DNA from: Pseudomonas sp. SJZ079
GTDB lineage: Bacteria; Pseudomonadota; Gammaproteobacteria; Pseudomonadales; Pseudomonadaceae
Direction: 5' to 3'
Assembly (NCBI RefSeq): GCF_007993865.1
Contig: NZ_VIUH01000023.1
Span: forward strand, 1-64,000
Length of the DNA: 64,000 nucleotides
How positions within the stretch are numbered: the stretch's first letter is position 1; every line of letters starts with the position of its first letter. The notes under the pieces were generated by a model, which was not told the origin of the DNA, ran no database searches, and saw nothing but the letters and a program-made list of their open reading frames with translations. The position numbers and the translations under genes were made by a program. This document shows positions 1 through 8,730 of the stretch, one piece after another.

Positions 1-93
1 GCTGAAAGGCTTGAGTATCCATGGTGGGCAGACCTCACAAGCGGATGTCTGCCTTAAAGCTTAGTCCTTGCAACACAATTTTGGGACAGAGCC

Positions 94-132
94 AAAAAAA
101 AGCCCCACGCTCAGGAGCACAGAGCGTGGGGC
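94..132 (-). terminator. Rho-independent terminator of the mexEF-oprN operon
   Basis: An 11-bp perfect stem (GCCCCACGCTC at 102-112 with GAGCGTGGGGC at 122-132) closes a 9-nt loop. It is flanked at 94-101 by a run of eight A, which reads as a U-tract on the minus strand. It lies 38 bp past the oprN stop, in the right orientation to end the operon. The 93 bases to its left show no gene. Confidence 0.9.
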
Positions 133-169
133 ACAAAGAGGTCGGCAGCGCCGACCGAGGAGCTCGGTG

Positions 170-1585
170 TCAGGCGCGCGGCTGCCAGCCGCCGCCCAGT
201 GCCTTGTAGATGGCGACTATGCCGCGGTACAGCGCCACCTCAGCCAGGGCCTGGGCATCTTCGGCAGCCAGGCGTTCGCGCTCGGCATCCAGCAGCACCA
301 GAAAGTCCACCGTGCCTTCGCGATAACGCACGCCGGCCTGTTGCGCGGCGGCGCGGCTGGCTTCCGATTGGCGGACCAGGGCGAGCAGGCGCTGCTGGTG
401 CTGGGCGTAATCGCTGAAGGCGTTTTCCGACTCCTCCAGCGCCAATAGCACCTGCTGCTCGTAGTTAGCCAAGGCACCTTCGGATTCCGCTTCGGCGCCG
501 CGCAGGCGCGCACGCACGCTGCCCAGATCGAAGGCGGCCCAGGTGATGGTCGGCGCTACCGCCCAGGCACGCGCGGCCGAAGAACCCAGCTGCGAGCCGC
601 GCCCGGCGGTAAAGCCGAGAAAACCACTGAGGCTGACCCTGGGGAACAGGTCGGCGGTGGCGACCCCGACATTGGCGGTGGCCGCCGCCAGTTGACGCTC
701 GGCGGCGAGGATGTCCGGGCGCCGGCGCAACAGCTCGGTGGCGTCACCGATGGGCAGACGTTTGCCGATCACCGGCAGCGGGCGGGCGGATAGATCCACG
801 CTCAGCTGCTCGGGACGCTGGCCGAGGAGGGTGGCGATGCGGTGACGCGCCCGCGCTTCCTCGGCCTGCAATTGCGGCAGGCTGGCTTCGGTGGCCGCCA
901 GGCGCGCGTCGGCGCGCAACACGTCCAGTTCGCTGCCGACCCCGGCCTCGCGCAGCCGCTCGGTGAGATCGCGCGAGGCGTGCTGGTTTTTCAGGTTGTC
1001 GCGCGCGATACCCTCGCGCAGCTGAGCGCCGCGCAGGCTACCGTAGGCATCCACCAACTCGGCAATCAGGCTGACCTGCAACTGGTACAGCTCGGCTTCG
1101 GCCACTTGCGCCTCGGCATCGCTGGCTTCCAGCTGGCGCTGAATACGGCCGAACAGGTCCAGTTCCCAAGCCATGTCCAGACCCAGGTCGTAGCGCTCGG
1201 CATTCACCCGCTGTTCAGTCACACCAGGCTGCTGGGCCTTGCCGATTTCACTGCTGGCGCGGCTGGTGATGGTCGGCAGGCGATCGTTGGCCGTGTCGTC
1301 ACGGATGGCGCGCGCCGCGCGCAGGCGGGCGAAGGCCACCCGCAGCTCGCGGTTGTCCGCAAGCGACTGCTGCACCAGCTGGTCCAGGGTCGGGTCGTCG
1401 AACTGCTGCCACCAGACCGATTCGAAACGTGAACGGTCGTAGTTGCCGCTTGTGGCGCTGGCCAGCACGGCGGGCTCAGTCAGCGGCGCGCGATAGTCCG
1501 GGCCGACGGTGCAGGCCGCCAGGGTGAATGAAGCGGCCAGGCCGAGCAGGCTGGTTCTCAGGGGATTGGTTGCGAAGCTGCTCAT
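170..1585 (-). CDS. oprN: OprN-like outer-membrane efflux channel lipoprotein (NodT/OprM family)
   Basis: This is the outer-membrane channel of a tripartite RND drug efflux pump; the trimer docks on the MexE/MexF homologues and opens to the outside. The 471-residue protein starts with a signal peptide ending in a lipobox (LAAC, lipidated Cys about residue 25), followed by TVGPDYRAP, the usual start of NodT-family proteins. The rest is two repeated outer-membrane-efflux domains rich in long Ala/Leu/Glu helices. Length matches OprN/OprM. It is the last gene of the operon; its ATG overlaps the end of mexF by 4 nt, which suggests translational coupling. The specific name follows from MexT and MexF next door; OprN itself is less distinctive. 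Confidence 0.9.
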   Translation of the reverse strand: MSSFATNPLRTSLLGLAASFTLAACTVGPDYRAPLTEPAVLASATSGNYDRSRFESVWWQQFDDPTLDQLVQQSLADNRELRVAFARLRAARAIRDDTANDRLPTITSRASSEIGKAQQPGVTEQRVNAERYDLGLDMAWELDLFGRIQRQLEASDAEAQVAEAELYQLQVSLIAELVDAYGSLRGAQLREGIARDNLKNQHASRDLTERLREAGVGSELDVLRADARLAATEASLPQLQAEEARARHRIATLLGQRPEQLSVDLSARPLPVIGKRLPIGDATELLRRRPDILAAERQLAAATANVGVATADLFPRVSLSGFLGFTAGRGSQLGSSAARAWAVAPTITWAAFDLGSVRARLRGAEAESEGALANYEQQVLLALEESENAFSDYAQHQQRLLALVRQSEASRAAAQQAGVRYREGTVDFLVLLDAERERLAAEDAQALAEVALYRGIVAIYKALGGGWQPRA

Positions 1586-4500
1586 GCCTGCACCTCCTGC
1601 AGTCGCATGGCTTTTTTCGCTTCACGCCGCTCGACGAAACCGCGGATCAGTACATAGAACAGCGGGGTCAACAGCAGGCCGAAGAAGGTCACCCCGAGCA
1701 TCCCGCTGAACACCGCGACGCCCATGGCATGGCGCATCTCGGCGCCTGCACCGGAGGAAACCACCAGCGGCACCACACCCATGATGAAGGCGAAGCTGGT
1801 CATCAGGATCGGCCGCAGGCGCAGGCGGCAGGCTTGCAACACCGCAGCGATGCGGTCCAGGCCCTCGTCCTGTTTCTCCTTGGCGAACTCGACGATCAGG
1901 ATGGCGTTCTTGCAGGCGAGGCCGACCAATACGATCAAACCGATCTGGGTGAAGATGTTGTTGTCGCCCCCGGTCAGGATCACCCCGGTGATGGCCGACA
2001 GCAGGGTCATCGGTACGATCAGGATTACCGCCAGCGGCAGGCTCCAGCTTTCGTACTGGGCGGCCAGCACCAGAAAGGCCAGCAGCACGCACAGCGGGAA
2101 GACGAAGATCGCGCTGTTGCCGGCGAGGATCTGCTGATAGGTCAGCTCGGTCCACTCGAAACTCATGCCGTTGGGCAGCTCTGCCTTGAGCAGGCGTTCC
2201 ATGGCGGCCTCGGCCTGACCGGAACTGTAGCCGGGCGCAGCCGCGCCATTGATCTCGGCGGTGAGGAAGCCGTTGTAGTGCATCACCCGGTCGGGACCGG
2301 CACTGTCGCTGACCTTGACGAAGGTCGACAGCGGCACCATCTCGCCGCGGTTGTTGCGCACCTTCAGTTGGCCGATCTGCTCGGGAGCCAGACGGAACTG
2401 TTGCTCGGCCTGGACGTTGACCTGGTAGGTACGGCCGAAGCGGTTGAAGTCGTTGGCATACAACGAGCCCAGGTAGACCTGCATGGTGTCGAAGATGTCG
2501 CTGATGGCCACGCCATGCGTCTTGGCCTTCTCGCGGTCGATATCGGCATCGATCTGCGGCACGTTGACCTGATAGCTGCTGAACAGGCCAGCCAGTTCCG
2601 GCACGTTCTGGCTCTTGGCGATGATGTTCTGCGTCTGCTTGTACAGCTCCTCGTAGCCCAGATTGCCGCGATCCTGCAACTGCACGCGGAAGCCGCCGAT
2701 GGTGCCGAGGCCTTGCACCGGTGGTGGCGGGAAGATGGCGATATAGGCGTCCTGAATCTCGCCGAACTGCTGGTTCAACTCGGCGGCGATGGCCCCGGCG
2801 CTCATCGACGGATCAGTACGCTGGTCGAAGGGCTTGAGCGGGGTGAAGACGATGCCGCTGTTCGGGCTGTTGGTGAAGCCGTTGATCGACAAGCCGGGGA
2901 AGGCCACGGTGTTCTCCACGCCCGGGTGCTGCGCGGCGATGGCCGACATGCGCTTGATCACCGCCTCGGTGCGGTCCAGGGTAGCGGCATCCGGCAATTG
3001 GGCGAAGGCCACCAGGTACTGCTTGTCCTGCGGCGGTACGAAGCCGGTCGGCGTGCTGGCGAAACCCAGGTAGGTCAGGCCCATCAGCCCTGCGTAGACC
3101 ACCAGGGCGATGCCGCTGCCACGCAGCACCCGCTTGACGGTGCCGACATAGCCATGGCTGGCGCGGTCGAACAGGCGGTTGAAGGGCTTGAACAGCCAGC
3201 CCGCGAACAGCTTGTCGAGGCCCCTGGAGAAGCGGTCCTTGGGCGCATCATGGCTGCGCAGCAGCACGGCGGCCAAGGCTGGCGACAGGGTCAGCGAGTT
3301 GAACGCGGAAATCACCGTGGAAATCGCGATGGTCAGAGCAAACTGCTGATAGAACTGCCCGGTAAGGCCGGAGATAAAGGCGGTGGGCACGAACACCGCG
3401 CAGAGCACCAGAGCGGTGGCGACAATCGGCCCGGTGACTTCCTTCATCGCCTGTTTGGTGGCTTCGACCGGTGATTTGCCCAGGCCGATATTGCGTTCGA
3501 CGTTCTCCACCACGACGATGGCGTCGTCCACCACGATGCCGATGGCCAGTACCAGGCCGAACAGCGACAAGGCATTCAGCGAGAAACCGAGCAGGTGCAT
3601 CACGGCGAAGGTGCCGATCAGGGACACCGGTACGGCGACCAGCGGAATGATCGAGGCGCGCCAGGTCTGCAGGAACAGGATCACCACCAGCACCACCAGC
3701 ACTATGGCTTCGAGCAGGGTGTGCACCACTGCCTCGATGGAGCCGCGGACGAAGATGGTCGGGTCGTAGACGATCTCGTAGTCCACGCCCTGGGGGAAGC
3801 TCTGCTTCAGCTCGGCCATGCGCCCACGCACCGCGTCGGAAATCTCGATGGCGTTGGAACCCGGACGCTGGAACACCGGGATGGCCACCGCGGGCTTATT
3901 GTTCAGCAGTGAACGCAGGGCGTACTGGCTGGAGCCCAGCTCGATCCGGGCGATATCTTTCAGGCGGGTGATCTCACCGTCTTCGCCGGCCCGCACGATG
4001 ATGTTCTCGAACTCTTCCTCGTTGACCAGGCGGCCCTGGGTGTTGATCGACAGCTGGAAGCTGTTGTCGCTGGCCGCGGGCGGCGCGCCGAGCGAGCCGG
4101 CGGCGACCTGGCGGTTCTGCTCGCGGATGGCGTTGACCACGTCGCTGGCGGTGAGGTTGCGCGAGGCCACTTTGTGCGGGTCCAGCCAGACGCGCAGGGA
4201 GTAGTTGCCCAGGCCGAACAGCTTTACATCGCCGACGCCGTCCAGGCGCGCCAGCTCGTCCTTGACGTTGAGCGCGGCGTAGTTGGACAGGTAGAGCATG
4301 TCGTAGCGGTCGTCCGGCGAGGTCAGGTGCACCACCATGGTCAGGTCCGGCGAGGCCTTGTCGACGGTGACGCCGAGCCGCTGCACTTCGGTGGGCAGGG
4401 TCGGCATGGTGCGGGTCACGCGGTTCTGCACCTGCACCTGGGCGGTATCCAGATCGGTGCCCAGGGCGAAGGTTATGGTCAGGGTCATGCTGCCGTCGGC

Positions 4501-4755
4501 AGTGCCTTGGGACGACATGTAGAGCATGCCTTCGACCCCGGTGATCGCCTGTTCCAGTGGTGAAGCCACGGTTTCGCCAATCACCTTGGGGTTGGCGCCG
4601 GGAAAGCTGGCGCGCACCACCACAGTCGGCGGCACCACTTCCGGGTATTCGCTGATCGGCAACTGGAACAACGAGATGGCCCCGCCGATCAGGATCAGCA
4701 GCGACAACACCGCGGCGAAAATCGGCCGCTGAATGAAAAATTGCGAGAAGTTCAT
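1582..4755 (-). CDS. mexF: MexF-like RND multidrug efflux permease
   Basis: Inner-membrane proton/drug antiporter of the HAE1 RND family. At 1057 residues it has the family's normal length, with an N-terminal membrane anchor (about residues 10-28), two large periplasmic loops and two blocks of transmembrane helices. The TM4 motif GIVVDDAIVVVENVERN (about residues 405-421) carries the paired Asp residues of the proton relay. The C-terminal block has GLACKNAILIVEFAKE, the usual TM10-11 signature. It follows mexE after 12 nt and overlaps oprN by 4 nt. In P. aeruginosa this pump exports chloramphenicol, fluoroquinolones, trimethoprim and quinolone-signal precursors; carrying that range over here is inference. 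Confidence 0.93.
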   Translation of the reverse strand: MNFSQFFIQRPIFAAVLSLLILIGGAISLFQLPISEYPEVVPPTVVVRASFPGANPKVIGETVASPLEQAITGVEGMLYMSSQGTADGSMTLTITFALGTDLDTAQVQVQNRVTRTMPTLPTEVQRLGVTVDKASPDLTMVVHLTSPDDRYDMLYLSNYAALNVKDELARLDGVGDVKLFGLGNYSLRVWLDPHKVASRNLTASDVVNAIREQNRQVAAGSLGAPPAASDNSFQLSINTQGRLVNEEEFENIIVRAGEDGEITRLKDIARIELGSSQYALRSLLNNKPAVAIPVFQRPGSNAIEISDAVRGRMAELKQSFPQGVDYEIVYDPTIFVRGSIEAVVHTLLEAIVLVVLVVILFLQTWRASIIPLVAVPVSLIGTFAVMHLLGFSLNALSLFGLVLAIGIVVDDAIVVVENVERNIGLGKSPVEATKQAMKEVTGPIVATALVLCAVFVPTAFISGLTGQFYQQFALTIAISTVISAFNSLTLSPALAAVLLRSHDAPKDRFSRGLDKLFAGWLFKPFNRLFDRASHGYVGTVKRVLRGSGIALVVYAGLMGLTYLGFASTPTGFVPPQDKQYLVAFAQLPDAATLDRTEAVIKRMSAIAAQHPGVENTVAFPGLSINGFTNSPNSGIVFTPLKPFDQRTDPSMSAGAIAAELNQQFGEIQDAYIAIFPPPPVQGLGTIGGFRVQLQDRGNLGYEELYKQTQNIIAKSQNVPELAGLFSSYQVNVPQIDADIDREKAKTHGVAISDIFDTMQVYLGSLYANDFNRFGRTYQVNVQAEQQFRLAPEQIGQLKVRNNRGEMVPLSTFVKVSDSAGPDRVMHYNGFLTAEINGAAAPGYSSGQAEAAMERLLKAELPNGMSFEWTELTYQQILAGNSAIFVFPLCVLLAFLVLAAQYESWSLPLAVILIVPMTLLSAITGVILTGGDNNIFTQIGLIVLVGLACKNAILIVEFAKEKQDEGLDRIAAVLQACRLRLRPILMTSFAFIMGVVPLVVSSGAGAEMRHAMGVAVFSGMLGVTFFGLLLTPLFYVLIRGFVERREAKKAMRLQEVQA

Positions 4756-4767
4756 GGTCGTTTACCC

Positions 4768-6009
4768 TTAGCTGCGCGGCGTACTGATCGGCTTGAGGTT
4801 CTGATCGGCGACGCGCGGTGCGTCACTGGCATCCACGGCGCGGCGCTGGCGGGCCAGGGCCGCGAGGGTTTCGGCATCGGCCATGGGCACGCTTTGCGGG
4901 TCGACGGTCGAGCCGGGCATGGCGCGTTGCAGGCCGTTGACCACTATCTGTTCACCCTTGGCCAAGCCGCTGCGGACGATACGCAAGCCTTGCAACTTGG
5001 GGCCCAGTTCGATGGCGCGGTAGCCCACGCTGTTGCCTTCGCCGAGCACCAGTACGTACTTCTTGCCCAGGTCAGTGCCGACGGCCTCGTCCTTGATCAG
5101 GGTGGCGTCGTAGGTGCTGCTGCCGACCAGCTTGAGGCGTGCATAGAGGCCGGGGGTGAACTGGCCGTCGCGGTTGTCGAACACCGCACGCCCGCGAATG
5201 GTCCCGGTCTTCGGGTTGACCTGGTTATCGAGAAAATCCAGTTGACCCAGGTGGGGATGGCCCTCCTCATTGGACAGGCCAAGGTAGACCGGGCTGGCGT
5301 CACGGGCATCGCTGCCATCCTGACGGGCCAGCTCGATGTACTTGAGGAACACCCGCTCATCGGCGTCGAAGTAGGCATATACCTTGTCGGTGCTGACCAC
5401 CGTAGTGAGCAGGCTTTGCCCGGCGTTGACCAGGTTGCCGGCCGTCACTTCGGCGCGACTGATGCGACCGTCGATGGGCGCGGTGACACGGGTGAAACTG
5501 AGGTTCAGGCGTGCATTGTCCAGTTCGGCCTGAATACCGCTCACCGCGGCCTTGGCCTCCTGCGCGGCACTGGCGCGGGCATCGGCCAACTCGGCGGAGA
5601 TCGCGTTACTCTGGCGCAGGCGTTCGCCACGGCGGGCCTCGCTGATCGCTCTAGTCTGGCCGGCACGGGCTTGCTGCAACTGGGCCTCGAGGCGCTTGAC
5701 CTCAGCCTGGAACGGCCGCGGGTCGATCTGGAACAGCAGATCACCTTTGTTTACCAGGCTGCCTTCGGCGAACGTGACGGTGTCGATAAAACCCGAGACA
5801 CGTGGGCGAATTTCCACCGACTCCGGCGCTTCCAGGCGCCCACTGAGTTCATCCCACTCGTTGATAGGTTGTTGAATGACTGCTGCGACGCTGACCTGGG
5901 CAACCGGCATTTGCTGGCTGGTTTCCGCGGCCTTGCCGCAGGCGCTCAACAGCAGTGCGGTCGCGAAGGCCGCTGAAAAGCGCCAGGAGAGATGTGTGAA
6001 CCGTTCCAT
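4768..6009 (-). CDS. mexE: MexE-like periplasmic adaptor (membrane fusion protein)
   Basis: Adaptor that links the RND permease to the outer-membrane channel. The 413-residue lipoprotein has a signal peptide ending in LLLSAC (lipidated Cys about residue 24). The first biotinyl-lipoyl half follows (RPRVSGFIDTVTF about 70-82), then a long coiled-coil hairpin (about 100-165) and the second lipoyl half with TRVTAPIDGRISRAEV (about 174-189). First gene of the mexEF-oprN operon. A MexT-type box lies 78 bp upstream and mexT lies beyond it in the same orientation, as in P. aeruginosa. Confidence 0.92.
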   Translation of the reverse strand: MERFTHLSWRFSAAFATALLLSACGKAAETSQQMPVAQVSVAAVIQQPINEWDELSGRLEAPESVEIRPRVSGFIDTVTFAEGSLVNKGDLLFQIDPRPFQAEVKRLEAQLQQARAGQTRAISEARRGERLRQSNAISAELADARASAAQEAKAAVSGIQAELDNARLNLSFTRVTAPIDGRISRAEVTAGNLVNAGQSLLTTVVSTDKVYAYFDADERVFLKYIELARQDGSDARDASPVYLGLSNEEGHPHLGQLDFLDNQVNPKTGTIRGRAVFDNRDGQFTPGLYARLKLVGSSTYDATLIKDEAVGTDLGKKYVLVLGEGNSVGYRAIELGPKLQGLRIVRSGLAKGEQIVVNGLQRAMPGSTVDPQSVPMADAETLAALARQRRAVDASDAPRVADQNLKPISTPRS

Positions 6010-6086
6010 GTGTGACTCCGCCAGTCGAATATGTGGACGGGCGGAGTTTGGGTCGCGGATGGCGTGGGCACGAATCGAACGCTGCG

Positions 6087-6110
6087 AAGGTTAATATCAG
6101 CCGGAATGAT
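6087..6110 (-). promoter_or_regulatory. Probable MexT binding box upstream of mexE
   Basis: Read on the minus strand this is ATCA-N5-GCTGAT-N4-ACCTT. I recall the published MexT consensus as ATCA-N5-GTCGAT-N4-ACYAT, so element order and spacing agree exactly, with two substitutions in the middle block and one in the last. It also contains ATC-N9-GAT, a LysR nod-box core (6096-6110). It lies between mexT and mexE, where MexT acts in P. aeruginosa. Confidence 0.7.
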
Positions 6111-6149
6111 GATAGCGCCGGTTCAATCGATACCGGCTAATGCTGTGGA

Positions 6150-7067
6150 TTACCCCAGGCTGTCCGGGTCGCCGCAGAACATCTGAATCCGCGAACGCAG
6201 CCAGCGTTCGGCAGGGTCGTTGTCCTGCGCGCCGCGCCAGGTCATGTGCAGCTCGAAGGTTTGGGTTTCCAGCGGCAGTTCTTCGGCCCGTACACCACCG
6301 GCTGCGGTCAGCGCCGCGGCGGTATAGTCGGGCACGGTGGCGAGGATATCGGTGCCGCTGAGCAGGGTGCCGAGGCCATTGAACTGCGGCAAGGCCAACA
6401 CCACGCGGCGCTGGCGGCCGACTTTTGCCAATGCCTCGTCGATAAAACCGCTGAGGTCACCGGCGAACGACACCAGGGCATGGGGGCGGGCGCAATAATC
6501 ATCCAGACTCAACGCGCCGGGCACGCTGTCGGCGCGCAGCAGCTTGGCCCTGCTGCGGCGCAGCACCTTGCGCTTGGCATTGGCCGGCAGTTCCTCGGTG
6601 TAACTCACCCCGACGGAAATTTCGCCCGAGGCCAACAGGCCTGGCATTAATAGGTAGTTGGTACGCCTGATGACCAGCACCACGCCCGGCGCCTCGGCAC
6701 GCAAACGCTTGATCAGCGGTGGCAAGAGGCCAAATTCGACGTCATCGGACAAACCAATGCGAAACACCGCAGTGCTGGTCGCCGGATTGAAGTCGGCGGC
6801 CCGGCTGACGGCCGTGGAGATAGAGTCCAGCGCCGGCGTGAGCAGGGCGAAGATCTCCTGCGCCCTCGCCGTGGGCTCCATGCTGCGCCCGGTGCGCACG
6901 AACAGCGGATCGTCGAACAGGCTGCGCAGGCGGGAGAGGGCAGCGCTGATGGCCGGTTGACCGAGAAACAACTTTTCCGCCGCGCGCGTCACGCTGCGCT
7001 CATGCATCAGCGTTTCAAAAACGATCAATAAGTTGAGGTCGACTCTGCGGAGGTCGTTGCGGTTCAT
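6150..7067 (-). CDS. mexT: MexT, LysR-family activator of mexEF-oprN
   Basis: LysR regulator of 305 residues with a winged HTH at about residues 24-45 (TRAAEKLFLGQPAISAALSR) and a periplasmic-binding-protein-like effector domain. The N-terminal stretch and motifs such as LMPGLLASGEIS and HALVSFAGDLSGF correspond closely to P. aeruginosa MexT as I remember it. The reading frame is intact; many P. aeruginosa strains carry an inactivating 8-bp insertion in mexT, and nothing comparable is visible here. It lies upstream of mexE in the same orientation and divergent from mexS, the canonical arrangement. It responds to redox/electrophile stress in the model species. Confidence 0.95.
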   Translation of the reverse strand: MNRNDLRRVDLNLLIVFETLMHERSVTRAAEKLFLGQPAISAALSRLRSLFDDPLFVRTGRSMEPTARAQEIFALLTPALDSISTAVSRAADFNPATSTAVFRIGLSDDVEFGLLPPLIKRLRAEAPGVVLVIRRTNYLLMPGLLASGEISVGVSYTEELPANAKRKVLRRSRAKLLRADSVPGALSLDDYCARPHALVSFAGDLSGFIDEALAKVGRQRRVVLALPQFNGLGTLLSGTDILATVPDYTAAALTAAGGVRAEELPLETQTFELHMTWRGAQDNDPAERWLRSRIQMFCGDPDSLG

Positions 7068-7176
7068 CCGGTGTCCATTTAGGGTGTGGGGCGCGGGACT
7101 CTGCGGGTCTCAGGCTAATGCGGATCACTGCGGATAGGCAATACACAAGTAAAGGTGAGTGATATTTAGCGGCTGT

Positions 7177-7204
7177 ATCATCATCGACAGGCATGGTGAT
7201 TATC
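7177..7204. promoter_or_regulatory. Possible MexT site in the mexT-mexS intergenic region
   Basis: The minus strand carries ATCA followed after 8 nt by GTCGAT (GTCGAT at 7183-7188). Both MexT half-elements are present but the spacing is 8 rather than 5. MexT activates mexS in P. aeruginosa, so a site is expected in this 212-bp divergent gap. The odd spacing keeps this tentative. Confidence 0.4.
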
Positions 7205-7279
7205 AGTTTCGGCAGGTGGCATTGCTGGTAAAGCCCAGATAAAGTCCACGGCATAAGGGGTTAACCGGCGAGGTTTGCA

Positions 7280-8308
7280 ATGTCCCGCATCATTCGTTTT
7301 CATCAGTTTGGCGAAGCCGACGTTCTCAAGCTTGAAGAGCGTCAATCGCCAAAACCAGGCGCAGGCGAAGTTCTATTGCGCGTTTGCGCCATCGGCGTCA
7401 GTTGGTTCGACGTGCTCTGGCGGCAGAATCTGGCAACCACGCCGGCCCAGCTGCCAGCAGGACTCGGCCATGAACTGGCCGGTGAAGTGCTGGCTGTGGG
7501 CGAGGGGGTCGATGACCTGGCGGTTGGCGACCAAGTCGCCAGTTTTCCCGGCCATAGCGTCAACCGCTACCCCAGTTATGCCGAGGAAGTGGTACTGCCG
7601 CGCAGTTCCTTGACCCGTTACCCGGATGGGTTGACCCCGCAACAAGCCAGCGTGCACTACCTGCCATCGCTAGTCGGCTGGTTCGGTTTCATCGAACTGG
7701 CTCGCCTGCAGCCGAATGAAAGCGTACTGGTCACCCAAGCCAGCCGCTGCTGGGGGCCTTATATCGTACAGATGGGCAAGGCCCTGGGCGCGCGAGTCAT
7801 CGCTGCCAGCGAAGACCCCGAAGACAGCGAGTTTCTGCGTGAACTGGGCGCCGATCATGTGATCCTCACCGAGGAGCAGGACCTGGTGAGCCGAGTGAAT
7901 AAGCTCACTGATGGCCGCGGCGTCGATGTGGTGATGGATGCCCTGGGCGGCCCGCAGATGTGCCTGCTCGGTGACGCCCTGGCGCCGCGCGGACGCTTGA
8001 TCCTCTACGGCCTGCAAGGCGGTAACGAGACGCCGTTCCCGGCTTGCGCGGCCTTTCAGAAGAACATCCAGTTCTTCGTCCACTGCATCGGTAACTTCAC
8101 CGGCAAGGAAGAACTGGGTATCCCGCAGGACAAGGAAGCCGTGGCCAAGGCGCTCAAAGGCATCAACCAGCTCACCGCCGATGGCTTGCTGCGGCCACTC
8201 ATAGACTCGGTGTTCGACTTCGACAAGGTCGTCGAAGCGCATCGCCATATGGAAACCTGCCCAAGCCGGGGCCGGGTAGTGCTGCAGGTTCCAACCGAGT
8301 CGCACTAA
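7280..8308 (+). CDS. mexS: MexS, MDR-family NAD(P)H oxidoreductase
   Basis: Medium-chain dehydrogenase/reductase of 342 residues, quinone-oxidoreductase type without structural zinc. The N-terminal GroES-like fold (about 1-130) includes GHELAGEVLAVGEGV. A Rossmann domain follows with GPYIVQMGKALGARVIAAS (about 158-176), where the usual Gly-rich turn is rather modified. In P. aeruginosa MexS limits the metabolites that switch MexT on, so its loss turns on mexEF-oprN. Divergent from mexT across a 212-bp gap, as in the model species. GAGG lies just before the ATG. Confidence 0.92.
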   Translation: MSRIIRFHQFGEADVLKLEERQSPKPGAGEVLLRVCAIGVSWFDVLWRQNLATTPAQLPAGLGHELAGEVLAVGEGVDDLAVGDQVASFPGHSVNRYPSYAEEVVLPRSSLTRYPDGLTPQQASVHYLPSLVGWFGFIELARLQPNESVLVTQASRCWGPYIVQMGKALGARVIAASEDPEDSEFLRELGADHVILTEEQDLVSRVNKLTDGRGVDVVMDALGGPQMCLLGDALAPRGRLILYGLQGGNETPFPACAAFQKNIQFFVHCIGNFTGKEELGIPQDKEAVAKALKGINQLTADGLLRPLIDSVFDFDKVVEAHRHMETCPSRGRVVLQVPTESH

Positions 8309-8666
8309 GAGCTACTACAACGCCTGTACTCGAGCCCGATAAGACTCGAGCACATGCTGATATCTAAATAGCCGCCTTTAGGTTGTGCATGGTTCAGGAC
8401 AATCCGAACGGTCCTGACGCTGCATAGCCTAGGCGTGACTATGCGTAAGTCCCTCGATACGCCTGCCGGCCTGATCAGGCGCCCAGTGCTGGCCGTGACC
8501 ATTGCCCCCGGCGACTCATGCTGCTTTGGCCTTGAACTAGCTCTGCCTGTCAGAACGGGTGAACGGGCTGCCGGGGGCGGAATGAATCCTCGTACCCTCG
8601 TACCAGCCCTTGAAGCCGCAAGGCTGAAAGATGACCAGGTCATCCGCTGGGAAGAGTGGACCAATT
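8309..8666. other. Intergenic region between mexS and the pcaR operators, no gene seen
   Basis: About 360 bp without a supportable gene. A small inverted repeat (CTCGAG twice, about 10 nt apart) just after mexS may help end its transcript but lacks a U-tract. There is a short tandem repeat (CCTCGTA twice, near 8590-8605). Open frames here lack homology I recognise and have weak start sites. Confidence 0.5.
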
Positions 8667-8698
8667 GCGATTATCGACCTTGCGTTCGATAATCGCTC
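8665..8698 (+). promoter_or_regulatory. Pair of inverted PcaR operators before pcaR
   Basis: GTTCGATAATCGCTC at 8684-8698 differs at one base from the P. putida PcaR site I recall (GTTCGATAATCGCAC). Its reverse complement form GCGATTATCGAC lies at 8667-8678. The pair sits 33-64 bp before the pcaR ATG, which fits autoregulation of an IclR-family gene. Confidence 0.8.
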
Positions 8699-8730
8699 GA
8701 AAGTCCACCCAACTCTTCTTCGGAGGCTGT

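Noticed and set aside
1528..3474. Long open frame opposite mexF (648 codons)
   Set aside because: It is antisense to a clear RND gene, has His/Gln/Gly-rich low-complexity content and starts inside oprN; a codon-bias shadow in GC-rich DNA.
8435..8692. 85-codon open frame before pcaR
   Set aside because: No domain and it covers the PcaR operators; more likely non-coding.
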